Below are positions 8,344-15,761 of a stretch of DNA of 42,887 nt, piece after piece. This DNA is from 2-02-FULL-62-17 sp046153355 (lineage in GTDB: Bacteria; Pseudomonadota; Gammaproteobacteria; Burkholderiales; SG8-39). The DNA lies in contig JBJXEY010000226.1 in NCBI GenBank assembly GCA_046153355.1, positions 1 to 42,887 of the forward strand, read 5' to 3'. A program made the translations under genes and the position numbers. The notes beneath the pieces are model-generated. The model was given only the letters and a program-made list of their open reading frames with translations, ran no database searches and had not been told where the DNA came from. The stretch's first letter is position 1, and every line of letters starts with the position of its first letter.

Positions 8344-10092
8344 ATGAACGCGCGTGCGCTGGGTGGCACCGGCCGGAGATTGTCGTGGCCTCGCCTGGAT
8401 GCCTGGGGTTGGTTCATGTTCGTCGTGGTGGCGGTGATCTCCGTGATCATCGTGGTGTTGCCGCTGATTGTGTTCGGCCTATCGCTTCGCGAAGCAGGGC
8501 CGACACAGGCCGAGTCTGCCTATTCCCTGACCCACTACATCGCGGTATTCAGCGATTCCTTTGCTTATCGCGTATTGCTCAATACCCTTGGCTTTTCATT
8601 GGTCACGCTAATTGTTTCGCTTGCGTTCGGCTTGCCCGCCGCATGGTTGGTCGAGCGCACCGATCTGCCAGGCAAGCCGGTGGTATTTACTTTGATGACC
8701 ATCGGCCTTCTGATGCCCGGTTTCGCTACTGCCATGGGTTGGTTGTTTCTGCTGCACCCGCGGATTGGGCTGGTGAACGTATTCGCCAAGCAAGTGTTCG
8801 ATCTAACCGAAGCGCCATTTAATATCGCCACGCTCATCGGCATGGGTTGGGTGCAGGGATTGAGTCTGGCGCCGGTGGCTTTTATTATGACGGCGGCGGT
8901 ATTGAAGGCCATCGATCCCTCGCTGGAAGAATCGGCACATATGTCCGGCGTTGGCTTTCGCAAAATAATTCATAAGATTACTTTGCCACTTGCCTGGCCT
9001 GGTATACTCGCAGCGGGAATTTATATATTCACTATAGGATTTGCGGCATTCGATGTGCCGGCCATTATCGGCTGGTCGAATCGTATCTTTACCTTCAGCA
9101 CCTATGTGGTGGCGCAACTGCAGCCGGATAACGACCTGCCGCAATACGGGCGCGCCGCAGCCTTATCCACCTTCGTCATTTTTCTGGCCGGTGGATTGAG
9201 TCTCTGGTATGCGCGCCTGCAAGGTGAGGCGCATCGCTATCAGGTGGTGACCGGAAAAGGTTATCGCCCGCGCCTGGTGCCGTTGCGTGGCTATACCGCT
9301 TGGGCGTGGATTTTTCTTGGCGGCTACTTCGTGCTCTCCAAGCTGTTGCCCCTGCTCATCGTGATCTGGGCGTCGCTGCTGCCGTTTTTCCAGCTGCCCT
9401 CGGCGCAGGCCTTCGCGTCGATTTCCCTCAAGCACTTCTATGCCATCCCCTGGGATTTGGTGTGGGAGGGCACGCAAAACACCGTGGTATTAATGGTGTT
9501 GACGCCAACTATTACCTTGGCGCTGGCGCTCGCCTATTCGTGGGTGGTGTTGCGCTCGAAAATTCCGGGGCGATCAGCGTTCGACTTTATTGCCTTCTTG
9601 CCGCACGCCATTCCCAACATTGTGTTTGGCGTGGCGATTTTATTGATGGCGATATTCGTGGTGCGCAATTCGGTGCCGCTATTTGGCACCTTGTGGATAC
9701 TGCTCTTCGTATTCGTCATCGCGCGCCTCTCCTATGGCACACGCATGACCAATTCGACGTTAATTCAAATTCATCGTGAGTTGGAAGAAGCCGCGACCAT
9801 GAGCGGCGTTTCCACAGGCGTGATCGTGCGGCGCATTATCGTGCCCCTGTTGGCGCCTACATTGATATACGCCTGGTTATGGATCGCCCTCATCACCTTT
9901 CGCGAATTGACGCTCGCGGTGGTGCTGACCACGCGCGATAACATCACCTTGCCGGTGGTGGTGTGGAGCATGTGGCAGGCGGGTGGTTTTGGGCAGGCGG
10001 CGGCGATAACGCTTTTGTTGATGCTGCTAATGGTGCCTTTGATCGCTTTGTACTGGTGGGCGATGCGAAAAACAGGACTGCGTGAAGCATGA
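8344..10092 (+). CDS. ABC transporter permease, fused two-domain (FbpB-like)
   Basis: 582-residue inner-membrane protein with about 12 hydrophobic segments in two homologous halves. Each half carries an EAA coupling motif: LEESAHMSGVGF with PLAWPG at residues 194-220, and LEEAATMSGVST with PLLAP at 480-505. One chain therefore supplies both halves of the channel, as in iron(III), thiamine and 2-aminoethylphosphonate importers. The start is 45 bp after the binding-protein gene, and the ATPase starts 18 bp after its end, so this is one operon. The solute is not determined by sequence. Confidence 0.92.
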   Translation: MNARALGGTGRRLSWPRLDAWGWFMFVVVAVISVIIVVLPLIVFGLSLREAGPTQAESAYSLTHYIAVFSDSFAYRVLLNTLGFSLVTLIVSLAFGLPAAWLVERTDLPGKPVVFTLMTIGLLMPGFATAMGWLFLLHPRIGLVNVFAKQVFDLTEAPFNIATLIGMGWVQGLSLAPVAFIMTAAVLKAIDPSLEESAHMSGVGFRKIIHKITLPLAWPGILAAGIYIFTIGFAAFDVPAIIGWSNRIFTFSTYVVAQLQPDNDLPQYGRAAALSTFVIFLAGGLSLWYARLQGEAHRYQVVTGKGYRPRLVPLRGYTAWAWIFLGGYFVLSKLLPLLIVIWASLLPFFQLPSAQAFASISLKHFYAIPWDLVWEGTQNTVVLMVLTPTITLALALAYSWVVLRSKIPGRSAFDFIAFLPHAIPNIVFGVAILLMAIFVVRNSVPLFGTLWILLFVFVIARLSYGTRMTNSTLIQIHRELEEAATMSGVSTGVIVRRIIVPLLAPTLIYAWLWIALITFRELTLAVVLTTRDNITLPVVVWSMWQAGGFGQAAAITLLLMLLMVPLIALYWWAMRKTGLREA

Positions 10093-10110
10093 TCAAGGAC
10101 AACGCGAATC

Positions 10111-11211
10111 ATGATTGAAGTTGACAACCTGTCGCTTACCTATCGGTCCGCGAGCGGTAGCCACCTTGCCGTGAACGACATTTCGTTTCGCGTCGAACGT
10201 GGCCAGTTCTATACACTCCTGGGCCCTTCGGGTTGCGGCAAGACGACAACGTTACGTAGTGTCGCGGGCCTGGAGCGCCCCGACGTGGGGGAAATTCGCA
10301 TCGACGGTGTACCGGTTTCCTCGTCAACCAAGGATCTTTGGGTGCCGCCCAATCGCCGCGAAATTGGCATGGTGTTTCAGTCCTACGCTATCTGGCCACA
10401 CATGTCGGTGTTCGAGAACGCGGCGTTTCCGCTGCGCTATGGGGAAAAACGTATCGCGGTGAGCGATATCCGCGAGCGGGTGTACAAGGTTCTAAAGCTG
10501 GTGCAATTGGATCATCTCGCCGATCGTCCCGCGCCAAACCTTTCCGGCGGACAACAGCAACGCCTGGCCCTGGCGCGGGCTTTCGTGATGGAACCGAAAG
10601 TGTTGTTGCTCGATGAACCGCTCTCCAACCTGGATGCCAAACTACGCGAAGAAATGCGCGTCGAACTGCGCCATCTGGTGAAGGCCACCGGCGTGACCAC
10701 CATTTTTGTTACGCATGAACAAATCGAGGCGCTCACCCTGTCGGATGTGATCGCGGTGATGAATAACGGGAGAATCGCGCAGGAGGGTGCACCGCTGGAT
10801 ATCTATCGGCAGCCCAACAATGCCTTTGTCGCGGACTTCATTGGGCACTCGAATCTGGTGACGGGCACGGTGAAGCAGGGTATTGATGAAGTGATGGATG
10901 CCAATGTCGTGGTCGCGTGCTCTTTAGGAATGTTGCGTTGCGCGCGTTCGGGCAATGTACATCCTGGCCAATCCGTCTCCGTCGCGATACGGCCTGAGCA
11001 TCTGGAATTGGAGTCTCGTGGCGAGGCGGGTGAAAATCAGCTTCACGGCAAGCTCGAAGCAGCGAGCTTCGTCGGCAATGTCATGGAATGCATGGTGCGT
11101 GTTGGTGAGCAAGCCATCAAGGTGCAACTTCATCCAGATCGTATGCCACCGCTTGGCAGCGAGTTGACGCTGTATGTCGCGCCACGGCACTGCTTGGCGC
11201 TCGCAAAGTAA
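10111..11211 (+). CDS. ABC transporter ATP-binding protein
   Basis: 366-residue ATPase that energises the importer. All elements are intact: Walker A GPSGCGKTT (38-46), Q-loop Q90, signature LSGGQQQR (144-151), Walker B VLLLDE (164-169), D-loop SNLD, and switch histidine H202 in VTHEQ. The C-terminal ~120 residues form a TOBE-like regulatory domain (VSVAIRPEHLEL and following). This matches the FbpC/PotA/MalK group. It is the third gene of the importer operon. The 70 bp after it contain the palindromic operator of the next TA module. Confidence 0.95.
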   Translation: MIEVDNLSLTYRSASGSHLAVNDISFRVERGQFYTLLGPSGCGKTTTLRSVAGLERPDVGEIRIDGVPVSSSTKDLWVPPNRREIGMVFQSYAIWPHMSVFENAAFPLRYGEKRIAVSDIRERVYKVLKLVQLDHLADRPAPNLSGGQQQRLALARAFVMEPKVLLLDEPLSNLDAKLREEMRVELRHLVKATGVTTIFVTHEQIEALTLSDVIAVMNNGRIAQEGAPLDIYRQPNNAFVADFIGHSNLVTGTVKQGIDEVMDANVVVACSLGMLRCARSGNVHPGQSVSVAIRPEHLELESRGEAGENQLHGKLEAASFVGNVMECMVRVGEQAIKVQLHPDRMPPLGSELTLYVAPRHCLALAK

Positions 11212-11229
11212 TCTGGGGGGGCGTCAATT

Positions 11230-11268
11230 GACCAGGTAATGCAACTGCATTACCATGTGCCACTGGTC
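11230..11268 (+). promoter_or_regulatory. Palindromic operator of the PrlF/YhaV module
   Basis: A perfect 9-bp inverted repeat GGTAATGCA-ac-TGCATTACC lies at 11235-11254, flanked by an outer 6-bp repeat GACCAG (11230-11235) and CTGGTC (11263-11268). It stands 29 bp before the antitoxin start. PrlF (AbrB-fold) with YhaV is known to autoregulate, so this is the expected operator. The symmetry is seen directly; binding is inferred. Confidence 0.6.
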
Positions 11269-11282
11269 CTGGAGATACTCGT

Positions 11283-11606
11283 ATGCCCACCCCGTTGGAA
11301 CTTGAATCCACACTGACTGATCGTTATCAAACCACCGTTCCCGATCCGGTGCGCCGTGCGCTTGGGTTGTCCAAACGCGATCGCATCCGGTACTTGGTTC
11401 GCGGCGATGGTTCCGTGGAGCTTAAACGAGCCGAAGAAGACGAGGATCCAGCGCTAGGGAAATTCTTAGAATTTCTCGCGCGCGATATGCAGGAGCATCC
11501 GCAAAAGTTGCGTGTTATGGACAAGGGTCTGGTCAAGCGAATCCGCGCGCTTACCAAAGGGATCAAGGTCGATCTTGACGCACGGCTTGATCCCAACGAC
11601 GAGTGA
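11283..11606 (+). CDS. prlF: Antitoxin PrlF/SohA family (AbrB fold)
   Basis: 107-residue antitoxin. The N-terminal swapped-hairpin AbrB domain is clear (LESTLTDRYQTTVPDPVRRALGL, then RIRYLVRGDGSVEL). The C-terminal part (DPALGKFLEFLARDMQEHP) is the toxin-binding region shared by PrlF proteins. It is expected to neutralise the YhaV-type RNase encoded next and to bind the palindrome upstream. The stop overlaps the toxin start by four bases (GTGA, 11603-11606), so translation is coupled. The ribosome-binding site is CTGGAGA. Confidence 0.9.
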   Translation: MPTPLELESTLTDRYQTTVPDPVRRALGLSKRDRIRYLVRGDGSVELKRAEEDEDPALGKFLEFLARDMQEHPQKLRVMDKGLVKRIRALTKGIKVDLDARLDPNDE

Positions 11607-12112
11607 TCAAGCCTGGCATACCGCTTAGCGCGCACGGTTGGAGTCTTTACGCGCACCCTTTGTTTCTCGATCAGATCGAAGCATTGATCGGGATCGTCGA
11701 GCGACTCAAGGCGAAAAATCCAAACAACTACGCGCAAAAGAACAGCAGCAAGCGCCTGGCCGCCATTGCCAAGTTGGTGTTCGATGTTATTCCCGAAGAT
11801 CCAACGCGACCCGAATATCGCCTTGGCGCGACGCTTGGAGATGCGCGTAAACATTGGTTTCGCGCCAAGTTCTATCAGCAGTATCGATTGTTCTTCCGCT
11901 TTCACGCCGCGCAACGCATCATCGTCTATGCATGGGTGAACGATGACGACAGCAAACGCGCCTATTCAAGTGACAAAGATGCGTATCGGGTATTCAGTCG
12001 CATGCTCGATTCAGGTCGCCCCCCCGAAGATTGGGATCAACTGATGATAGAAGCTAAGCGGGGTGTTGAGCGAATGCGGCGACTTTCAGCTGGGCGTACA
12101 GATCTCGCTTGA
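11603..12112 (+). CDS. yhaV: Toxin YhaV family ribonuclease
   Basis: 169-residue toxin. Hallmarks of YhaV are present: HGWSLYAHPLFLDQ, a central DPTRPEYRLG segment, KHWFRAKFYQQYRLFFRFH, and IIVYAWVNDDDSKRAY before a C-terminal helix (FSRMLDSGRPPEDWD). YhaV is an RNase of the RelE superfamily inhibited by PrlF. Start is GTG 11603, fused to the antitoxin stop. The module sits between the ABC importer operon and the aldolase/UbiD genes, all on one strand, so it interrupts or bridges a catabolic run. Confidence 0.92.
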   Translation: MIKPGIPLSAHGWSLYAHPLFLDQIEALIGIVERLKAKNPNNYAQKNSSKRLAAIAKLVFDVIPEDPTRPEYRLGATLGDARKHWFRAKFYQQYRLFFRFHAAQRIIVYAWVNDDDSKRAYSSDKDAYRVFSRMLDSGRPPEDWDQLMIEAKRGVERMRRLSAGRTDLA

Positions 12113-12170
12113 TCGACCTCACCGATTGCTGCTGCGGCAGTATGATTGCCATTCTATTGAGGAGAACGCC

Positions 12171-12962
12171 ATGTCAAAACCATCTTTAGTTCGTTCGCGA
12201 GGTTCCGATTCATTGCGCGAGCAAGTAAGCGGCCCGGAATGGGAAGCGCGTGTCAATCTGGCCGCGGCGTTTCGTGTTGCCGCGCATCTCGGATGGAATT
12301 TTGGCAACCGCAATCACATGACACTGCGATTGCCCGACGCTCCGGGTGTGTTCCTGATAAACGCGCAGAACTTTGGCTGGCACGAGATTACCGCCTCCAA
12401 TCTGCTTAAAGTTGATCTGGAGACCAATCGCATCCTCACCGACACCGACATGACGCCCGGCCCGGCGGGGTTGAATTTTCATAGCGCGATCTTGCGGGCG
12501 AAACCTCAGCTCAACGCCACCTTGCATCTACACCCCAAATACGGCGTGGTGGTGTCGGCGATGGAGGAGGGTTTGCAATTTTTCGATCAGGGCGGGGCAA
12601 CCATTTCTGGTGATGTCCGTTATCACGATTTCGAAGGCCTGGCCGATGAGAAGGATGAGGCACCGGTGATCGTGAGTGAATTGGGCGATGCTTACATCAT
12701 GATCATGCGCAATCACGGCCTGCTGACCGTCGGTCGAACCTTGGGTGAGGGATTTACCTATATGGCCTCGCTTATCAGTGCCTGCGAAACGCAGGTGTTG
12801 CTGCGCGCTACGGGGTCGAAAGCCGAGCCGCTATCGCCTGAAATCTGCGCGCACACGGCGAATCAGATTCGCACCCGCAGCGGCGGTCGGCCGCGCGGCG
12901 ATATTGAATGGAAGATGTATTTGCGGCTGGCGGACCAGGTCGCCCCATCGCATCGCGATTGA
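12171..12962 (+). CDS. Class II aldolase/adducin-family protein
   Basis: 263-residue metal-dependent enzyme of the class II aldolase/adducin fold. Putative zinc ligands are H119 and H121 (LHLHPKYG) and H182 (MRNHGLLTVG). H104 in NFHSAIL is also conserved in the family. The glutamate used as the acid/base in fuculose-phosphate-type aldolases is replaced by glycine (G100, in GPAGLNFH), so retro-aldol cleavage is unlikely. Decarboxylation of a hydroxylated aromatic acid is one possibility known in the family. ATG 12171 has GAGGAG well placed. It is followed after 83 bp by UbiD on the same strand. Confidence 0.88.
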   Translation: MSKPSLVRSRGSDSLREQVSGPEWEARVNLAAAFRVAAHLGWNFGNRNHMTLRLPDAPGVFLINAQNFGWHEITASNLLKVDLETNRILTDTDMTPGPAGLNFHSAILRAKPQLNATLHLHPKYGVVVSAMEEGLQFFDQGGATISGDVRYHDFEGLADEKDEAPVIVSELGDAYIMIMRNHGLLTVGRTLGEGFTYMASLISACETQVLLRATGSKAEPLSPEICAHTANQIRTRSGGRPRGDIEWKMYLRLADQVAPSHRD

Positions 12963-13045
12963 AAATTCCCCCGATCGCAATGAATCCGCCTTTGCCGTGC
13001 ATGAGTGATTCGGCAATGCCCATTTCGACTTGAAAAAGAGGACCT

Positions 13046-14479
13046 ATGGCCTTTCCCGATTTGCGTTCCTTTATCGATGCCGCCGCGAAAATTGGCGAGG
13101 TCAAGACCATCCATGATGCCCATTGGGATTTGGAGATCGGCTGCCTCACTGAACTGATGGCCGAAGCGGAGGGGCCGCTGCTGCTGTTCGACTCCATTAC
13201 CGGTTATCCGAAAGGCTTCCGCGTCGCCTCGAACGTGATTTCTTCGGCGCGCCGTTGCGCCTTGGCGTTGGGGCTGCCAATCGATCTGCCCAAAATTCAG
13301 ATGCTCGATGCTTGGCGCAAACGGATCCCCGGTTTGAAATCGTTCGCGCCGCTCGAAGTTACTTCGGGCCCGATCACTGAAAATGTGTATTCGGGGGATA
13401 AAGTTGATCTGGGCATTTTTCCGACCCCCAAGTGGCACGCGGAAGATGGCGGCCGCTACATTGGCACGGGGGACATGGTGATCATCAAGGACCCGGATAG
13501 CGATTGGGTCAACGTGGGTACTTATCGCTCCTGCGTGGTGGATAAGAATCGCGTCACGCTGTGGATCATCGAACACAAGCACGGCAAGCAACTCGCGCGC
13601 AAATACTGGAATGCGGGGCGGCCCTGCCCGGTGGCCATTGTTTTGGGTTGCGACCCGACCACCTGGATGTCGGCGCCGTTTGGCGCGAAAGCCGGGCAAA
13701 GCGAATACGAATATGCCGGTGCGCTGCATGGCGAGCCATTGCGCGTGATCCGCACGCCGCTGCATGGCCTGCCGGTGCCGGCGACCTCGGAAATCGTCAT
13801 CGAGGGCGAGATGCCGCCGCCCGAGGAGGAGTCGCATGCGGAGGGGCCGTTTGGCGAGTGGCCCGGCTACTACACGCACAGCGGCGATGAACCGGTGGTG
13901 CGCATCAAGCACGTCATGCACCGCAACGACCCCATCCTGTTTGGTAATCCGCCGCTTTTGCCCAGCACCGAGCGCTACGGCATTCCGCTGTATGCCGCGC
14001 GCATCTGGGATCACCTGGAGCAGTCGGGCATCACCGGCATTTTGGGAGTGTGGGCGCATTGCCACACGTTGATGGTGGTGGTGTCGCTCAAGCAAAAGCA
14101 CTCGGGGCATGCGATGCAGGCGCTGACCTGTGTCGCCGGCATGCACGCCGGTGTGGGCATGTACCGCTATTACGTCGCGGTGGACGAAGACGTCGACCCG
14201 GTGGATTTGAAACAAGTGGTGTGGGCAATGTCTACGCGCGTCGATCCGGCCGATTCAGTGCAGATTTTGAAATCCTGGACCACCGATCTGGACCCGCGCT
14301 TGCCGCCGGAGAGGCGCGAGAGAAACGATTTCACCATGAGCCGCATGTTGGTCGATGCCTGCAAGCCGTTCCATTGGCGCGCGAGTTTTCCGATGACCAA
14401 TAAATTCGGCACAGAAAAACGCCGCGAGATCGCTGCTAAATGGAGCGGCGAGCTGAAGGAACTGTCGCGATTCAGATAA
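13046..14479 (+). CDS. UbiD-family (de)carboxylase
   Basis: 477-residue prenylated-FMN-dependent decarboxylase. The catalytic trio of the family is intact: R161 (NVGTYRS) and E266/E271 (AEGPFGEW), with the same spacing as R173/E277/E282 of Fdc1. Probable Mn/prFMN ligands N156, H177 and E222 are also present. UbiD enzymes reversibly decarboxylate aromatic or unsaturated acids. They need prFMN made by UbiX, which is not in the window. The ribosome-binding site is AGAGG. Pairing with the class II aldolase/adducin protein suggests a two-step aromatic acid route, but the substrate is unknown. Confidence 0.93.
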   Translation: MAFPDLRSFIDAAAKIGEVKTIHDAHWDLEIGCLTELMAEAEGPLLLFDSITGYPKGFRVASNVISSARRCALALGLPIDLPKIQMLDAWRKRIPGLKSFAPLEVTSGPITENVYSGDKVDLGIFPTPKWHAEDGGRYIGTGDMVIIKDPDSDWVNVGTYRSCVVDKNRVTLWIIEHKHGKQLARKYWNAGRPCPVAIVLGCDPTTWMSAPFGAKAGQSEYEYAGALHGEPLRVIRTPLHGLPVPATSEIVIEGEMPPPEEESHAEGPFGEWPGYYTHSGDEPVVRIKHVMHRNDPILFGNPPLLPSTERYGIPLYAARIWDHLEQSGITGILGVWAHCHTLMVVVSLKQKHSGHAMQALTCVAGMHAGVGMYRYYVAVDEDVDPVDLKQVVWAMSTRVDPADSVQILKSWTTDLDPRLPPERRERNDFTMSRMLVDACKPFHWRASFPMTNKFGTEKRREIAAKWSGELKELSRFR

Positions 14480-14528
14480 TCGTGGGGTCGCGTACGCCTC
14501 CAGACGGCCCTTTGCATCCGTCTCCAAC

Positions 14529-15491
14529 CTACTCGGGCTGAATCTTCAATTTCTCCAACGTCTTTTTCAGCAACACTGATTCGGTTTGCATCCTTGCGGT
14601 AAATTCGCCGGGGGACTGTCCGCCGGGCAACATCCCCAATGCGGCAAACCGGGCGATGACGTTGGGGTCCGCCAGCGCGGCGCGAATTTCGCTCGCCAGT
14701 CGCTCGACGATGCGCGGTTCGGCCGCTTTGGGCGCCGCCATGCCCCACCAGGCGCCAAGCAGCGGCTCACTGATGCCGCCCTCGCTCATGGTGGGCACAT
14801 CGGGGAGTGCCGCGAGGCGCCGCGACGCGGCCACCGCCAGCGCCTTGACATGACCCGAGCGCAATTGACCCTCCACCGCGCTCATCGAGTAAAAGGTGAT
14901 ATGCACCTCCTTGGTCAAAAGACCGAGCACCGCTTGCGCCGCGCCCTTGTAGGGCACGTGAACCATGTCGATGCCGGCCAGATCGGCGAACATCGCGCCG
15001 GATAAATGGGGCGCCGTGCCAACGCCCGAGGAGCTGAAGTTCAATTTGCCGGGGTTGCTCTTGGCGTAGGCCTGAAACTGGCGCAAATTGGCAACCGGCA
15101 AATGCGCGGCCACCGTGATCACGTGTGGCGCCTCGGAGAGGATGGTGATGGGCGCAAAAATCGACAGCGGGTCGGTGCTCATCGATTTGTAGAGGAACTG
15201 GTTGCTCACGAACACGCTGGTGGAACTCAGGAGCAGCGTGTGCCCATCGGGGGCGGACTTCGCCGCGTCCATGGCGCCGGTATTGCCGCTGGCGCCAGGA
15301 CGATTGTCGAGGATCAGGCGTTGGCCCAGGCGAGACTCAAGTAATGGCGCGATCAGGCGAAACGAGGTCTCCCCGGTATTGCCCGCCGCGAAGGGGATCA
15401 CCACGCGAATGGGCTTGGCGGGAAAGTCCTGCGCGAACGCGCTGCCCAATGCAATCACCAAGAGCGAACCGCAAAGTCTCATCCCGTGCAT
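14529..15491 (-). CDS. Bug/TctC-family substrate-binding protein
   Basis: 320-residue periplasmic binding protein with signal peptide (MHGMRLCGSLLVIALGSAFAQ) and mature start DFPAKPIRVVIPFAAGNTGE. Motifs LILDNRPGASGNTG, APDGHTLLLSS, MVHVPYKG and the closing segment KLKIQPE are present. Start ATG 15491 has AAGGGA suitably upstream; ATG 15497 and 15482 are alternatives. It is convergent with the UbiD gene (49 bp between their ends), so it is a separate transcript. The ligand is unknown. Confidence 0.92.
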   Translation of the reverse strand: MHGMRLCGSLLVIALGSAFAQDFPAKPIRVVIPFAAGNTGETSFRLIAPLLESRLGQRLILDNRPGASGNTGAMDAAKSAPDGHTLLLSSTSVFVSNQFLYKSMSTDPLSIFAPITILSEAPHVITVAAHLPVANLRQFQAYAKSNPGKLNFSSSGVGTAPHLSGAMFADLAGIDMVHVPYKGAAQAVLGLLTKEVHITFYSMSAVEGQLRSGHVKALAVAASRRLAALPDVPTMSEGGISEPLLGAWWGMAAPKAAEPRIVERLASEIRAALADPNVIARFAALGMLPGGQSPGEFTARMQTESVLLKKTLEKLKIQPE

Positions 15492-15631
15492 TGTCATTCC
15501 CTTGAATCGATTCGTCGATGCCAATTGCGAAATCCGCAAGGCGATAAAATAACAATGTTTCGAAGGCGCAGCAATTATTGCCGCAACGGATCGGCGCGCA
15601 TAGGTTTATCTGGCATGAAAATGAGGAAAAA

Positions 15632-15760
15632 ATGAAACCAACCATGATCATCGCGGCGCTCGTTTGCGCCCTATTGCCGGCGATCACGCAAGCGCAAAAT
15701 CATGTCGGTCAATATATTTATTCCATTGAGACCTGCTGCGTAACGCGACTGATACCTTGA
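15632..15760 (+). CDS. Short signal-peptide ORF coupled to the amidase
   Basis: 42 codons with a good ribosome-binding site (GAGGA, 5-9 bases before ATG 15632). The product starts with a clean Sec signal peptide (MKPTMIIAALVCALLPAITQAQ), followed by only about 20 residues including a CC pair. The stop is one base before the amidase ATG. It may be the surviving 5' end of a deleted secreted-protein gene (Bug proteins have similar signal peptides) that now provides coupled translation for the amidase, or a genuine leader. Function unknown. Confidence 0.4.
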   Translation: MKPTMIIAALVCALLPAITQAQNHVGQYIYSIETCCVTRLIP

Positions 15761-15761
15761 T

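Noticed and set aside
12863..14215. 450-codon minus-strand frame opposite ubiD
   Set aside because: The plus strand codes a clear UbiD with intact catalytic residues. The opposite frame is a GC-driven shadow rich in His/Arg.
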